Positions 41,386 to 50,559 are shown, counted from the stretch's first letter. The stretch: DNA of 64,000 nucleotides from Nocardioides pantholopis (GCF_003710085.1 NZ_CP033324.1:3969501-4033500), one strand, 5' to 3'. The notes: generated by a model not told the origin, from the letters alone. Numbers and translations: made by a program.

Positions 41386-42987
41386 CTAGTCTGGGGTCAT
41401 GTCGGCCACCTCGGCCAGCACTCCCCAGATCCGGTCAACCATGTCGGCGGCGGTCTCGTCCTCGGGCAACGCCCCCAGGGTTGCGGCGACCCGGCCCGCG
41501 AACAGGGGTGCGGCGAACGACGTCCCGCTCCAGACGCCGAAGCCACCGCTGAAGTCGTCGGGGTCGATGGACTCCCGGACCCGACCGAGGACCTTCGTGC
41601 GCGCCACCGGCTGCAGCCCGCCCTCGAAGGCGGGCATCGTGCTCACCAGCGCGGCTCCCGGCACGTAGACCCGCACCCACGGACCCGTGTTGGTGAACAG
41701 CGCGTCGCTGCGCCCGCTGGGGTTCAGTGCGCCCACCGACACCACCGGCAGCACGGTGGAGTCGGCCGCGACCGGTCCGGCGCCGTCGCTCCAAGGCGCG
41801 AACGCCGCCGGGAAGCTCGGCCTCGTGGTGGCGGCATTCCCGGCGGAACTGACGACCAGGGTCCCCAGGCGTCCGAGCTCGGCGAGCAGCCCGTGCAGGG
41901 TCGGGTCGAAGAGCTCGTCCTCCGGTGTCTCGTGGTAGTAGCCCATCGACAGCGTCAGCACGTCGATAGCCCGGCCGCCCGGCTCGCCGGCTCGGTGCCG
42001 GCGCACGAGTTCGACCACCTGCGAGAGCGTGGCCACCAGGTCGGACTCCACAATGGGGCCCGAAGAGGGGACGGCCCGCCACACCAGCAGGTCTGCGTCG
42101 GGACAGGCCTGGTGGACCAGGCCCGCGATGAAGGTCCCGTGTCCCGAGAGGGGGTCGATCACCCCATCCAGCATCCCCATCAGGTCGCCGCCGACCTCCG
42201 GGTCGGTCTTCGGGTCGGCGTACCCGATGGCCTGGCCGTCGAGCTCGATCCCCTTCTGCACGACGTCGTCGAGCCATGGGTGGCTGGCACAGCCGGTGTC
42301 GAGGATCGCCACCACCGGACGGCGCCCGGGGACATGCTCGCTTCGCACTGGCTTCGGCCCGATGTACGAGACCGGCTGGCGTCCACCCGACCCTGGGGTC
42401 GCGTAGGTCGAGACGGCGTAGGACAGCTCGCCGGCGGGGTTGCTCGCGTGGAACGGGTTGCTCGCGTGGAACGGGTTGCTGGCATGGAACGGGTTGCTGG
42501 CATGGAACGGGTTGCTCGCGTGGAACGGGTTGCTCGCGTGGAACGGGTCCGCGCCGAGGCCGCCGGCGAAGACGACGTGATCCAGGCCGGTCCCCTCGAC
42601 CGCCTTCGCCCCGAAGTGCGCCCGCGTCTGCTGTAGCAGCCCGAAGGCATCGGGGGCCGCGCTGACCGACGTCGACGCCAGGACCCGGACCGCTCGCACC
42701 CCGAAGGGCAGGTCCCGGGTGCGGACGTCCTCCTCCTCCGGAATGACCTCCCAGCCCAGCGGCTCGGCCACCGCGCGCAGGACCTCCAGCGCGCCGTCGA
42801 AGTCGACGGACTTCGAGACCAGCAGCCGCGGGCCGACGTACGCCGTGGAGCGGGGCTGCACCCCGCGCACCGCGATGGCGGTGGTGGGGTCCAGGACCCG
42901 GGTCGCGGTCGCCGGGACGGCCGGCGCCGCGGGGGCGGGCTGGCGGCCCTGGGGCCTGCGGGGGCGCTTCTTCTCGGGCTCGGTCAT
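41386..42987 (-). CDS. Cytoplasmic S8 subtilisin-like protease with NPFHAS repeats
   Basis: A 533-residue serine protease with the full triad: D230 in VVAILDTGCASHPWL, H283 in SGHGTFIAGL and S490 in WSGTSFAAPLFAG, plus the oxyanion Asn in SAGNAATTRP. The N-terminal 110 residues are basic and have no signal peptide, so the enzyme should be intracellular, unlike most subtilisins. Residues 148-183 are six copies of PFHASN ahead of the catalytic domain, possibly a substrate-like linker or binding array. It is third in the operon sigma factor, small protein, S8, CHAT; its ATG follows AGGAG. Confidence 0.9.
   Translation of the reverse strand: MTEPEKKRPRRPQGRQPAPAAPAVPATATRVLDPTTAIAVRGVQPRSTAYVGPRLLVSKSVDFDGALEVLRAVAEPLGWEVIPEEEDVRTRDLPFGVRAVRVLASTSVSAAPDAFGLLQQTRAHFGAKAVEGTGLDHVVFAGGLGADPFHASNPFHASNPFHASNPFHASNPFHASNPFHASNPAGELSYAVSTYATPGSGGRQPVSYIGPKPVRSEHVPGRRPVVAILDTGCASHPWLDDVVQKGIELDGQAIGYADPKTDPEVGGDLMGMLDGVIDPLSGHGTFIAGLVHQACPDADLLVWRAVPSSGPIVESDLVATLSQVVELVRRHRAGEPGGRAIDVLTLSMGYYHETPEDELFDPTLHGLLAELGRLGTLVVSSAGNAATTRPSFPAAFAPWSDGAGPVAADSTVLPVVSVGALNPSGRSDALFTNTGPWVRVYVPGAALVSTMPAFEGGLQPVARTKVLGRVRESIDPDDFSGGFGVWSGTSFAAPLFAGRVAATLGALPEDETAADMVDRIWGVLAEVADMTPD
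42439..42546 (-). repeat. Six 18-bp in-frame repeats encoding NPFHAS
   Basis: Six head-to-tail 18-bp units run without interruption inside the S8 protease gene. Units 1, 2, 5 and 6 are identical; units 3 and 4 share two synonymous codon changes. The pattern means at least one duplication copied a block of units, and that the peptide has been kept by selection. Confidence 0.95.
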
Positions 42988-42998
42988 GACGCTCCTGC

Positions 42999-43475
42999 TC
43001 AGATCTCGAAGAACGGGGTGGCGATCGGGGGCGCGCCGTCGGCGTGCGGCTCCAGCCGGAGCCGGAACAGTCCGGCGGGCAGGCCGGTCAGCTCGAAGCG
43101 GCCGTTGTCGCTGACCACGACGTCCAGGGTGCGCGGCTGGTCGCCGCCGCTGAGGGCGCGCACGGTCATCGGCTCGGGCGGGACGACCCAGCCGTCGACC
43201 CGCGACTCGGCGCCCTCGACGGCCACCCGCAGCAGCAGGTCGGTCTCGCCGTGCACGAAGCGCAGCGTGTACGTCGTGCCGGCGCCGCGCAGGCCGGCGG
43301 CGCGGGTCCCGGCGAGCTGGGTCGGCTGCTCGGCGAGCTGCATCAGCTCCAGGTCGAGGTCGACCGCGGCCACCGCCGCCCGCATCCGGTCGACGAGGCC
43401 GGCGGGGACCGGATCCCGGTCCTCCCAGATCCCGCGCACCACGCCGAAGAGCGCCTCTCGGGTCATCTCGGTCAT
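42999..43475 (-). CDS. Small beta-rich protein of the CHAT/S8 operon
   Basis: A 158-residue soluble protein of unknown function. Its N-terminal third is helical (EALFGVVRGIWEDRDPVPAG and DRMRAAVAAVDLDLELMQLA); the rest is beta-rich and ends with VVVSDNGRFELTGLPAGLFRLRLEP, like a carboxypeptidase-regulatory or prealbumin-like fold. The ATG shares its A with the sigma factor stop codon (TGATG), so it is tightly coupled. It may be a regulator or adaptor for the sigma factor or the proteases; that is inference from position. Confidence 0.75.
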   Translation of the reverse strand: MTEMTREALFGVVRGIWEDRDPVPAGLVDRMRAAVAAVDLDLELMQLAEQPTQLAGTRAAGLRGAGTTYTLRFVHGETDLLLRVAVEGAESRVDGWVVPPEPMTVRALSGGDQPRTLDVVVSDNGRFELTGLPAGLFRLRLEPHADGAPPIATPFFEI

Positions 43476-44113
43476 CACTTCACTCCCGCCTGCATCAGCG
43501 CGACGCGCAGCTTGGCCAGGCACCGGCCCCGGGTGGGCCCGATGCTCCCGATCGGCATGTCCAGGTCGCCGGCGAGCCGGCTGTAGTCGGGTCGGTGCTC
43601 GAAGGCCACCACGCGCAGCAGCCGTCGGCAGCGCTCGGGCAGGCCGTCGACGACCGCCCACAGCCGACGTCGCTCGTCCTGCTCGACGGCGTCGCCCTCC
43701 GCGGAGCCGACGCTCGGCAGCCGCGGGGCCAGGTCCTCGTCCGCGAGCGGTGTGGTGCGGGCCCCGGCCCCGGCGACCCGCCAGGCCTCGCGGCGGGCCA
43801 CGGTGGTCAGCCACCCGCCCACGGCGCCGGAGTCGGCGATGTCCGCGCTGCGGCGGACCAGGGCCAGCCAGGTCGTCTGGACGACGTCCTCGGCGCTCTC
43901 GCGGGGCAGCCGGTAGGCGCGCACGACGTGCCAGAGCACCGGGGTCATCACCTCGACCAGCTCGTCGAGCCCGGCGGGATCCCCGGCCAGCCAAGTGTCG
44001 AACGCGGCCCCGGCGCGGCCCCAGAGCTGGTCGGGGCGCTGGCGCGCCGGCCCGGCGGGCGGCTGCGTGGAGTCGCTCGCGTCGTCGGTGGTGCCGCCTG
44101 TCGTCGTGGTCAT
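43475..44113 (-). CDS. ECF sigma factor heading the CHAT/S8 operon
   Basis: A 212-residue ECF sigma factor. Region 2 (WGRAGAAFDTWLAGDPAGLD then VMTPVLWHVVRAYRLPRESAEDVVQTTWLALVRR) and region 4 (VDGLPERCRRLLRVVAFEHRPDYSRLAGDLDMPIGSIGPTRGRCLAKLRVAL) are intact. ATG at 44113 is preferred; an in-frame GTG at 44152 would add 13 residues. No membrane anti-sigma gene is adjacent, so control may come from the small protein or by proteolysis. It is the first gene of the four-gene protease operon. Confidence 0.88.
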   Translation of the reverse strand: MTTTTGGTTDDASDSTQPPAGPARQRPDQLWGRAGAAFDTWLAGDPAGLDELVEVMTPVLWHVVRAYRLPRESAEDVVQTTWLALVRRSADIADSGAVGGWLTTVARREAWRVAGAGARTTPLADEDLAPRLPSVGSAEGDAVEQDERRRLWAVVDGLPERCRRLLRVVAFEHRPDYSRLAGDLDMPIGSIGPTRGRCLAKLRVALMQAGVK

Positions 44114-44331
44114 CGGTCCTGACGTCCCTGCCCTGGTCCTCATCGCGATCACGAACTCCCAAGAGCGCTCACGACCGGTCCTGATACATCGTGGAGCATC
44201 GATTCCGGTCCGGCACCCGCATTCCTCGGGATCGGTCCGCGGTCCAGTCGTCCGACCGGATCGACCTGATCGACCTCGCCGGGAGCGGGCCGCGCCGGGC
44301 GCGCTGGCGGGCGCCCGATAGCCTCGGCCAG

Positions 44332-45498
44332 ATGAGTCAGCAGCCTGTCGGAAGCCTCCTGCGTGTCGACGCGATCTCCGAGGGCGACCATCTGGACTTC
44401 CTGCGCGCGCAGCGCTCGGCGTCGTTCCTGCAGACCCCGGCCTGGGGTCAGGTCAAGGCCGAGTGGCGCCGCGAGTCGCTCGGCTGGTTCCGCGACGGCG
44501 AGCTGGTGGGCGTCGCGCTGGTGCTGCTGCGCCAGCTGCCCCGGGTCAAGCGCTACCTGGCCTACGTCCCCGAGGGCCCGGTCCTGGACTGGGCCGCCGA
44601 CGACCTGCAGTCCTGGCTGGCCCCGATGACCGCGCACCTCAAGCGCCGCGGCGCCTTCGGCGTCCGGATGGGCCCCCCGGTGGTCGTCCGCCGCTGGAGC
44701 GCCGCGCAGATCAAGCAGGGCATCGCCGACGAGAGCGTCCGGCGCCTGGGCGACCTCGCCCCCCTGGACCGCGACGGCACCGGCGCGAAGGTGGTCTCCC
44801 AGCTGGACCGGCTCGGCTGGCGCCACCAGGTCGCCGAGGGCGGGTTCGCCGCGGGTCAGCCGCAGTACGTCTTCCAGGTGCCGCTGACCACCGCCGACGG
44901 GACCCCGCGCACCGAGGACGACCTCCTCAAGGGCATGAACCAGCTGTGGCGGCGCAACATCAAGAAGGCCGCCAAGGAGGGCGTCGAGGTCAGCGTCGGC
45001 GGTCCCGAGGACCTCGAGGCGTTCCACCGGCTCTACGTCCACACCGCCGAGCGCGACTCGTTCACGCCGCGGCCGCTGTCGTACTTCCGCACGATGATGC
45101 AGGCGCTGTCCGCCGAGGACCCCGACCGCTTCAAGCTCTTCCTGGCCCGCCACGACGGTGACCTGGTGGCGGCGACCATCGCGATCCGGGTCGGCACCCA
45201 CGCCTGGTACTCCTACGGCGCCTCCTCGACCGAGAAGCGCGAGGTCCGCGGCTCCAATGCCGTGCAGTGGGCGATGATCCGCGACGCCCTGGCCGCCGGC
45301 GCCGAGGTCTACGACCTGCGCGGGATCACCGACACCCTCGACGCCGAGGACCCGCACGTCGGCCTGGTCCAGTTCAAGGTCGGCACCGGCGGCGAGGCCG
45401 TGGAGTACGCCGGGGAGTGGGACCTGCCGCTCAACCGGCCCCTGTACGCCGCGTTCGACCTGTACATGAAGCGCCGCTCCGGCGGGGGGAGGGACTGA
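44332..45498 (+). CDS. FemAB-like peptidoglycan aminoacyltransferase
   Basis: A 388-residue GNAT-fold transferase of the FemX/FemA/FemB type. Segments FLQTPAWGQVKAEWRRESLGWF, GVRMGPPVVVRRW, MNQLWRRNIKKAAKEGVEV and HAWYSYGASSTEKREVRGSNAVQWAMIRDA are typical. Such enzymes add amino acids from aminoacyl-tRNA to lipid-linked peptidoglycan stems. ATG at 44332 is preferred (seven bases after TAGCCT at 44319-44324); a longer frame from 44191 lacks family similarity. The stop overlaps the next gene's start by one base. Confidence 0.88.
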   Translation: MSQQPVGSLLRVDAISEGDHLDFLRAQRSASFLQTPAWGQVKAEWRRESLGWFRDGELVGVALVLLRQLPRVKRYLAYVPEGPVLDWAADDLQSWLAPMTAHLKRRGAFGVRMGPPVVVRRWSAAQIKQGIADESVRRLGDLAPLDRDGTGAKVVSQLDRLGWRHQVAEGGFAAGQPQYVFQVPLTTADGTPRTEDDLLKGMNQLWRRNIKKAAKEGVEVSVGGPEDLEAFHRLYVHTAERDSFTPRPLSYFRTMMQALSAEDPDRFKLFLARHDGDLVAATIAIRVGTHAWYSYGASSTEKREVRGSNAVQWAMIRDALAAGAEVYDLRGITDTLDAEDPHVGLVQFKVGTGGEAVEYAGEWDLPLNRPLYAAFDLYMKRRSGGGRD

Positions 45499-46583
45499 TG
45501 AGCCTGACCCTCTCCGTCGACGGCGAGCGCTGGCGCGCCCACCTGCGTGCGGTCGCCGCGGCGAACCCGGGCCTGGTGCCGGTCGCCAAGGGCAACGGCT
45601 ACGGCTTCACGGTCGGCCGGCTGGCCCGCAAGGCCCAGTGGCTGCACGACCAGGGGCTCCACGACCCGACCGCCGGCGCTCCGACGCTGGCGGTCGGCAC
45701 CTACGACGAGCTCGAGCACGTCGCTCACCGCTTCGACGGCGACCTGCTGGTGCTCGCCCCGTGGCGGCCGTTCGGGGTCGGCCTCGAGGTCGATCCCGCG
45801 CTGGCGGACCGGGTCGTGCACACCGTCGGCCGGCTCGGCGACCTCGCCGACCTGCTCGACCGGCAGCCGGACGCCCGGATCGTGCTGGAGCGGATGACCA
45901 GCATGAAGCGGCACGGGTTCTCCGCCCCCGACCTGTGGGCGGCCTCCCGGATGCTCGCCGACCGGCCCGGCGCCCGGGTGGAGGGGGTCGCGATGCACCT
46001 GCCACTGGCCCAGGGCTCGCACCTGTCCGAGGTGCACCGGCTGATGAACGACGTGGTCGCCGCCGAGCTCGACACGCGCACGCTGTGGGTCAGCCACCTC
46101 ACCGGCACCGAGCTGAGCGCGCTGCGCACGGCGTACGCCGACTACACGATCCGGCCCCGGGTGGGGACCTCGCTGTGGCTGGGCGACCGGGGGGCGCTGC
46201 GGGTCGAGTCGACAGTGCTCGACGTGCACGCGGTGGAGCGCGGCGAGACCTACGGCTACCGCGGCCGGGGCGCCCCCAAGTCGGGCCACCTGCTGGTGGT
46301 CAGCGGCGGGACCGCCCACGGGATCGGGCTCGAGGCGCCGACCGGCGACCACTCGATGAAGGCCCGCGCGGCCACGCTCGCGCGCGGCGGCCTCGACGCC
46401 GTCGGGTTCGTGCGCTCGCCGTTCTCGATCGACGGCAAGCTGCGCCTGTTCGCCGAGCCGCCGCACATGCAGGCCTCGATGCTGTTCCTGCCGCACGGCG
46501 CCCGGGTGCCGGAGGTCGGCGAGGAGGTCGAGGTCCGGGTGCGCTTCACGACCACGGCCTTCGACGCGGTCCGGATCAGCTGA
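45498..46583 (+). CDS. Alanine racemase-like PLP enzyme
   Basis: A 361-residue protein with the fold-type III PLP start AANPGLVPVAKGNGYGFTVGRLARKA, where the lysine would bind PLP, and a C-terminal beta-barrel with RPRVGTSLWLGDRG. It differs from standard Alr in several loops and lacks an obvious full catalytic tyrosine motif. Coupled by TGATG to a FemAB-like gene, it may supply or modify a D-amino acid for the interpeptide bridge. A GGGGGGAGGGA ribosome binding site lies just upstream. Confidence 0.8.
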   Translation: MSLTLSVDGERWRAHLRAVAAANPGLVPVAKGNGYGFTVGRLARKAQWLHDQGLHDPTAGAPTLAVGTYDELEHVAHRFDGDLLVLAPWRPFGVGLEVDPALADRVVHTVGRLGDLADLLDRQPDARIVLERMTSMKRHGFSAPDLWAASRMLADRPGARVEGVAMHLPLAQGSHLSEVHRLMNDVVAAELDTRTLWVSHLTGTELSALRTAYADYTIRPRVGTSLWLGDRGALRVESTVLDVHAVERGETYGYRGRGAPKSGHLLVVSGGTAHGIGLEAPTGDHSMKARAATLARGGLDAVGFVRSPFSIDGKLRLFAEPPHMQASMLFLPHGARVPEVGEEVEVRVRFTTTAFDAVRIS

Positions 46584-47997
46584 GCGGCACCGGCGCCCGG
46601 GCGGCCCGCCAGGGGACCCGGGGAGTGCGCTCCTCGGCCACCGGGTCGGCCGCGGGCCGCAGCACGTCGCGCACGACGACGCCCACCAGGTAGAGCTCGC
46701 CGGCCACCCGGAGCAGGATCGCCACCCAGTACAGGGCGGCGTCCTCGCCGCCCGCCGGGGCGAGGTAGCCGCCGAGGTACCACCAGACCGAGGCGAAGTA
46801 GACAGCCTCGGTGCCCTGCCAGATCACCTGGTCCCGGATCCGCGGCACCGCCAGCACTGCCAGCGGCAGCAGCCACAGCACGTACTGCGGCGAGTAGACC
46901 TTGTTGACGAGCAGGAAGCCGGCCACGATCAGGAACCCGAGCTGGGCCAGCCGCGGGGTGCGCGGCGCGAGGAGGCCGAGCACGAGGACCCCGACGCACC
47001 AGGCGCCGAAGAGCAGCCACGACCAGGTGTTCACGGTGTGCGGCTCGATGGCGGTGTCGGTGGCCTGGGCAAGCACCAGCCACACCGAGCCGAGGTCCGG
47101 GCCGCGCTCGGAGTTGAACGACCAGAAGACCCGCCACTGGTCGGGTCCGGAGAGGTACGCCGGGAGGTTGGCGAGCAGCCAGGCGCCGGCGGCGGCCAGG
47201 ACCACCCGGAGCAGGTCCCGCACCCGCCGCTCGCACAGACAGATCACCAGGATCGCCCCGATCAGGAAGAGCGGGTAGAGCTTGGCGGCCGTCCCGAGCC
47301 CGATCAGGACCCCGGTGAGGACCGGCCGGTCGCGCGCCCAGGCCCACAGCGCACCCGCGACGCAGACCACGGCGAGCAGGTCCCAGTTGATCAGCGCCGT
47401 CAGCGCCAGGACCGGCGAGGCCGCGAACAGCGCGGCGTCCCACGGGCGCCGCCGGTGCACGCCGGCGAGCAGCCAGATCATCAGCAGCGCCACCGCGGCC
47501 AGCAGGACCGCGTTGACGAGGAAGTAGAGCCGGACCTCGCGCCGGACGTCCCGGTCCCCGGCGAGCTCGGCTGCCGGCCGGTCCGCGCGGGCGTCCAGGT
47601 CCGGTGACCCGCTCAGCCAGTGCGTCGCCTGGGCGGCGGCCCAGGCGAAGTAGGAGATCCCGACCGGGTACTCCATCACCTCGTAGCGGTCCCGCAGCGC
47701 CGCGTCGTCGTCGTAGGGCCAGCCCAGCTCGGCGAAGCCACGCCCGGTGTAGAGGTAGGGCAGGTCGGAGTAGCACATCTGGGTGTAGCGCTGGCCGTCG
47801 TCGGACCAGGTCGACTGGTAGCAGCCGGCCTTCTGCACCAGACCCAGGGCGAGGCAGAGCGCGGTCAACGCCAACAGGACCCGGACCGGCGTCCACCACG
47901 GGTGCCGCCCGGCACGCGTGCCGACCGGACCGCCGATGCCCTCGCTGAGCGCGGCGGCGGTGGGGTCGTCCCGGGTCGGGTGGACGTGGCCGGTCAT
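46576..47997 (-). CDS. GT87-type polyprenol-phosphate mannosyltransferase-like protein
   Basis: A 473-residue membrane protein with about ten helices, resembling the DUF2029/GT87 family of actinobacterial alpha-mannosyl- or arabinofuranosyl-transferases that use polyprenyl-phosphate sugars outside the membrane. Landmarks are the loop CYQSTWSDDGQRYTQMCYSD, KLYPLFLIGAILV, and VNKVYSPQYVLWLLPL (a conserved Q-rich block). It starts one base after the penicillin-binding protein gene ends, so both act in envelope assembly. It overlaps the convergent neighbour's end by eight bases. Confidence 0.83.
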   Translation of the reverse strand: MTGHVHPTRDDPTAAALSEGIGGPVGTRAGRHPWWTPVRVLLALTALCLALGLVQKAGCYQSTWSDDGQRYTQMCYSDLPYLYTGRGFAELGWPYDDDAALRDRYEVMEYPVGISYFAWAAAQATHWLSGSPDLDARADRPAAELAGDRDVRREVRLYFLVNAVLLAAVALLMIWLLAGVHRRRPWDAALFAASPVLALTALINWDLLAVVCVAGALWAWARDRPVLTGVLIGLGTAAKLYPLFLIGAILVICLCERRVRDLLRVVLAAAGAWLLANLPAYLSGPDQWRVFWSFNSERGPDLGSVWLVLAQATDTAIEPHTVNTWSWLLFGAWCVGVLVLGLLAPRTPRLAQLGFLIVAGFLLVNKVYSPQYVLWLLPLAVLAVPRIRDQVIWQGTEAVYFASVWWYLGGYLAPAGGEDAALYWVAILLRVAGELYLVGVVVRDVLRPAADPVAEERTPRVPWRAARAPVPLS

Positions 47998-47998
47998 G

Positions 47999-50413
47999 TC
48001 AGTCCGCGGAGCTCCGGTCCGCCGACGTCCCGGGCACCCGGCCGCCCGGCGCACCCCCGGTACCGGCGGGCGGCACGGTCGTCGTTGGCGCCGGCGGCTG
48101 CGGGACCGTCGGCGCCGGCTGCTCGGGCGTCGTCGGCGGCGGGGGCGGCGGCGACGGAGCCGGCGTGCTCGGCGGCGCCTCCGGCTCCTTCGAGGGCTCC
48201 CTGCTGGGCTCCTTGCTCGGCTTCTTCGACGGCTTGCGCGGGGGCTCCGGCGCCCGCGTGGGCTCCGGCTCCGGCGCCAGCGTGGGCGCGTGCCCGTCGC
48301 TCGGCGCGTCGCCGTCGACGTACGCCGGCTCCGGGAAGTCCAGCACCTCGGCGCCCTCCAGGGCCCGGGTCATCACCGCGGACCAGGTGGCGGCGGGGTA
48401 GCCGCCGCCGAAGTAGCCCGAGGCGCCCTCGAAGTCCGGCAGCCAGCCCTCGTCGAGCTTGCCGGTGCCCGTGCCGCGCACATAGACCACCGACGTGGAC
48501 AGCTGCGGGGTGTAGCCGGTGTACCAGGACGAGACCACGTCGCCGGGCCCGTTGGTCGAGGTGCCGGTCTTGCCGGCCGCCGGCCGGTCCGGGAGCTGCC
48601 CGTGCCGGGAGCCGGAGCCGGAGGTGACGACCTGCTGGAGTGCGTAGGAGACGTCGGCGGCGATGTCGGGGTCGACCGCCTGCTTGTCGCGGACCTTGTG
48701 GTCGTAGCGGACCTCGCCGGTCTCGTCGACGACCTTCTCGATGATGAAGGGCTCGGCGGCGGTCCCCTCGGCGGCCAGGGTGCCGTAGGCGTTGGCCATG
48801 TTCACCGGGCTCACCGTCGCGCTGCCCAGCGACACGGTCAGGTCCGGCTTCAGCCCCGGCGTGCGGGCCGGGAAGCCGCGGTTTCGGCTGGAGGCCTCCT
48901 CCGGCGGGATGCCCATCTTGTTGGCGGCCTCGATGATCTTCTCCGGGCCGCTGTCCATCGAGTCGGTGAGGTCGACGAACGCGGTGTTGACCGAGTCCTC
49001 GGTCGCCGCGATCAGGTTGATCGCCGAGCCGTAGTCGGTGTCGCCCTGGTTCTCGACCTCGGTGTCGCCGACGGTGATCGGGCTGTTGCCCTCGAAGGTG
49101 TCGGTGAGCGCGAAGCCCTGCTCCAGGCCGGCGACCAGCGCGAACGGCTTGAGGATCGAGCCGCCCTGGCCGCCGGAGACCGCCCAGTTGATCTGGGAGT
49201 CCAGGAAGTCCTGGCCGCCGTAGATGCCGCGCACCGCCCCGGTGCCGGGCTCGACGCTCGCGGCGCCGACGTGCAGCTGCTTCTCGCCCGGGAAGCCGGT
49301 GGGCTTGGCCTCGTTGACGCCCTCCTCCAGCGCGGTCATCGCCTTGCGGTTGAAGGTGGTGGTGACCTGCAGGCCGCCGCCCTCGATCTGCTGCTCGCTG
49401 AACCCGAGGCGCTGCAGCTCCGCGCGGACCATCGAGAGCACGTGGCCCTTCTGGCCGCCGTAGGCGCTCTGGGCCTTGATCTTCGGGAACTTCGGCAGCT
49501 GGCGGGCGGCCTTCTCGGCCTCCGCGTCCTCGATGGCACCGGTCTCGGCCATGCCGGCGAGGATCCGCTCGTAGCCCGAGCGCAGCCGCTCGCGGGCGTC
49601 CTCACCGTTGGCGGGGTCGTAGCGCGACGGGTTGTTCAGCACCCGGGCCAACACTGCCGACTCGCGCAGCGACAGGTCCGCCGCGGGCTTGTCGAAGTAC
49701 GCCTTGGCAGCCGCCTGGACGCCGTACGCGCCGCGGCCGAAGTAGATGGTGTTCAGGTAGCCCTCGAGGATCTCCTTCTTGCTCTGCTGGCGGTGCAGCT
49801 TGAGCGAGAGGATCGCCTCCTTCGCCTTGCGGGTGTAGGAGCGCTCCTGGGTGAGGTAGAGGATCTTGACGTACTGCTGGGTGATCGTCGAGGCGCCCTG
49901 CGTGGTTCCGCCGGAGGCGTTGCTGAACGCCGCGCGCATGATGCCCTTGGGGTCCAGGCCCCGGTCGCTCCAGAAGGTGCGGTTCTCCGCGGCGACGACC
50001 GCGTCCTGGAGGTGGTCGGGCATCTCGTCGAGCGGGATCGAGTCCCGGTTCTGGGTGGCGAACCGGCCGAGCTCGGTCTTCCCGTCGGCGTAGTAGATGA
50101 ACGACGTCTCGGTCTGGAAGTCGTCGTTGGGGTCCGGGATCTCGATGGTCTGGTAGAGCACCACGAAGAGGCCGACCAGCAGCAGCGCGCCGGCCAGGCA
50201 GGTGAGCGCGAACCACTTCAGCGCCCGCTGCACCTTCTGCTTGCGGGTGCGCGGCACCTTCGGCTTGCCGCCCTTGCCGGGCCCCGTCGGACCCTTCCCG
50301 CCAGGCCCCTTGCCGCCGGCGCCGCCCTGGCCGCCGCCTGGTGCCTTGGTGCCGCCCGTCGACTTCGGTGTCTTGGTGACGGGGGCGCCGGGCGCCCTGC
50401 GCTTTCCGCTCAC
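47999..50413 (-). CDS. Class A penicillin-binding protein
   Basis: An 804-residue bifunctional peptidoglycan synthase. A Lys/Gly/Pro-rich cytoplasmic tail leads to a membrane helix (ALKWFALTCLAGALLLVGLF), then the glycosyltransferase domain (AVVAAENRTFWSDRGLD, GASTITQQYVKILYLTQ) and transpeptidase domain with SILK, SVN and KTG motifs (GGSILKPFA, EDSVNTAF, AGKTGTS). A disordered C-terminus repeats KPSKEPSREPSKEP and PEP units. It starts with GTG at 50413 and is coupled to the GT87-like gene. Confidence 0.95.
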   Translation of the reverse strand: MSGKRRAPGAPVTKTPKSTGGTKAPGGGQGGAGGKGPGGKGPTGPGKGGKPKVPRTRKQKVQRALKWFALTCLAGALLLVGLFVVLYQTIEIPDPNDDFQTETSFIYYADGKTELGRFATQNRDSIPLDEMPDHLQDAVVAAENRTFWSDRGLDPKGIMRAAFSNASGGTTQGASTITQQYVKILYLTQERSYTRKAKEAILSLKLHRQQSKKEILEGYLNTIYFGRGAYGVQAAAKAYFDKPAADLSLRESAVLARVLNNPSRYDPANGEDARERLRSGYERILAGMAETGAIEDAEAEKAARQLPKFPKIKAQSAYGGQKGHVLSMVRAELQRLGFSEQQIEGGGLQVTTTFNRKAMTALEEGVNEAKPTGFPGEKQLHVGAASVEPGTGAVRGIYGGQDFLDSQINWAVSGGQGGSILKPFALVAGLEQGFALTDTFEGNSPITVGDTEVENQGDTDYGSAINLIAATEDSVNTAFVDLTDSMDSGPEKIIEAANKMGIPPEEASSRNRGFPARTPGLKPDLTVSLGSATVSPVNMANAYGTLAAEGTAAEPFIIEKVVDETGEVRYDHKVRDKQAVDPDIAADVSYALQQVVTSGSGSRHGQLPDRPAAGKTGTSTNGPGDVVSSWYTGYTPQLSTSVVYVRGTGTGKLDEGWLPDFEGASGYFGGGYPAATWSAVMTRALEGAEVLDFPEPAYVDGDAPSDGHAPTLAPEPEPTRAPEPPRKPSKKPSKEPSREPSKEPEAPPSTPAPSPPPPPPTTPEQPAPTVPQPPAPTTTVPPAGTGGAPGGRVPGTSADRSSAD

Positions 50414-50559
50414 GACTCGGGAACTCCAGGGTGATCAGGGATGGGACCGGGGCCGGTGACCCGCGCCACGCGGACGCGATCGGCGGGCTGGCCAATCCAA
50501 GAGGGTACGCAACGCGCGGCAACGACGCCCGACTCGCGCGGATTCACGTCCGGCAGATA

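Noticed and set aside
42439-42546. Six regular 18-bp repeats, considered as a CRISPR or minisatellite
   Set aside because: The units are contiguous with no spacers, keep one reading frame and lie inside an intact S8 protease gene.
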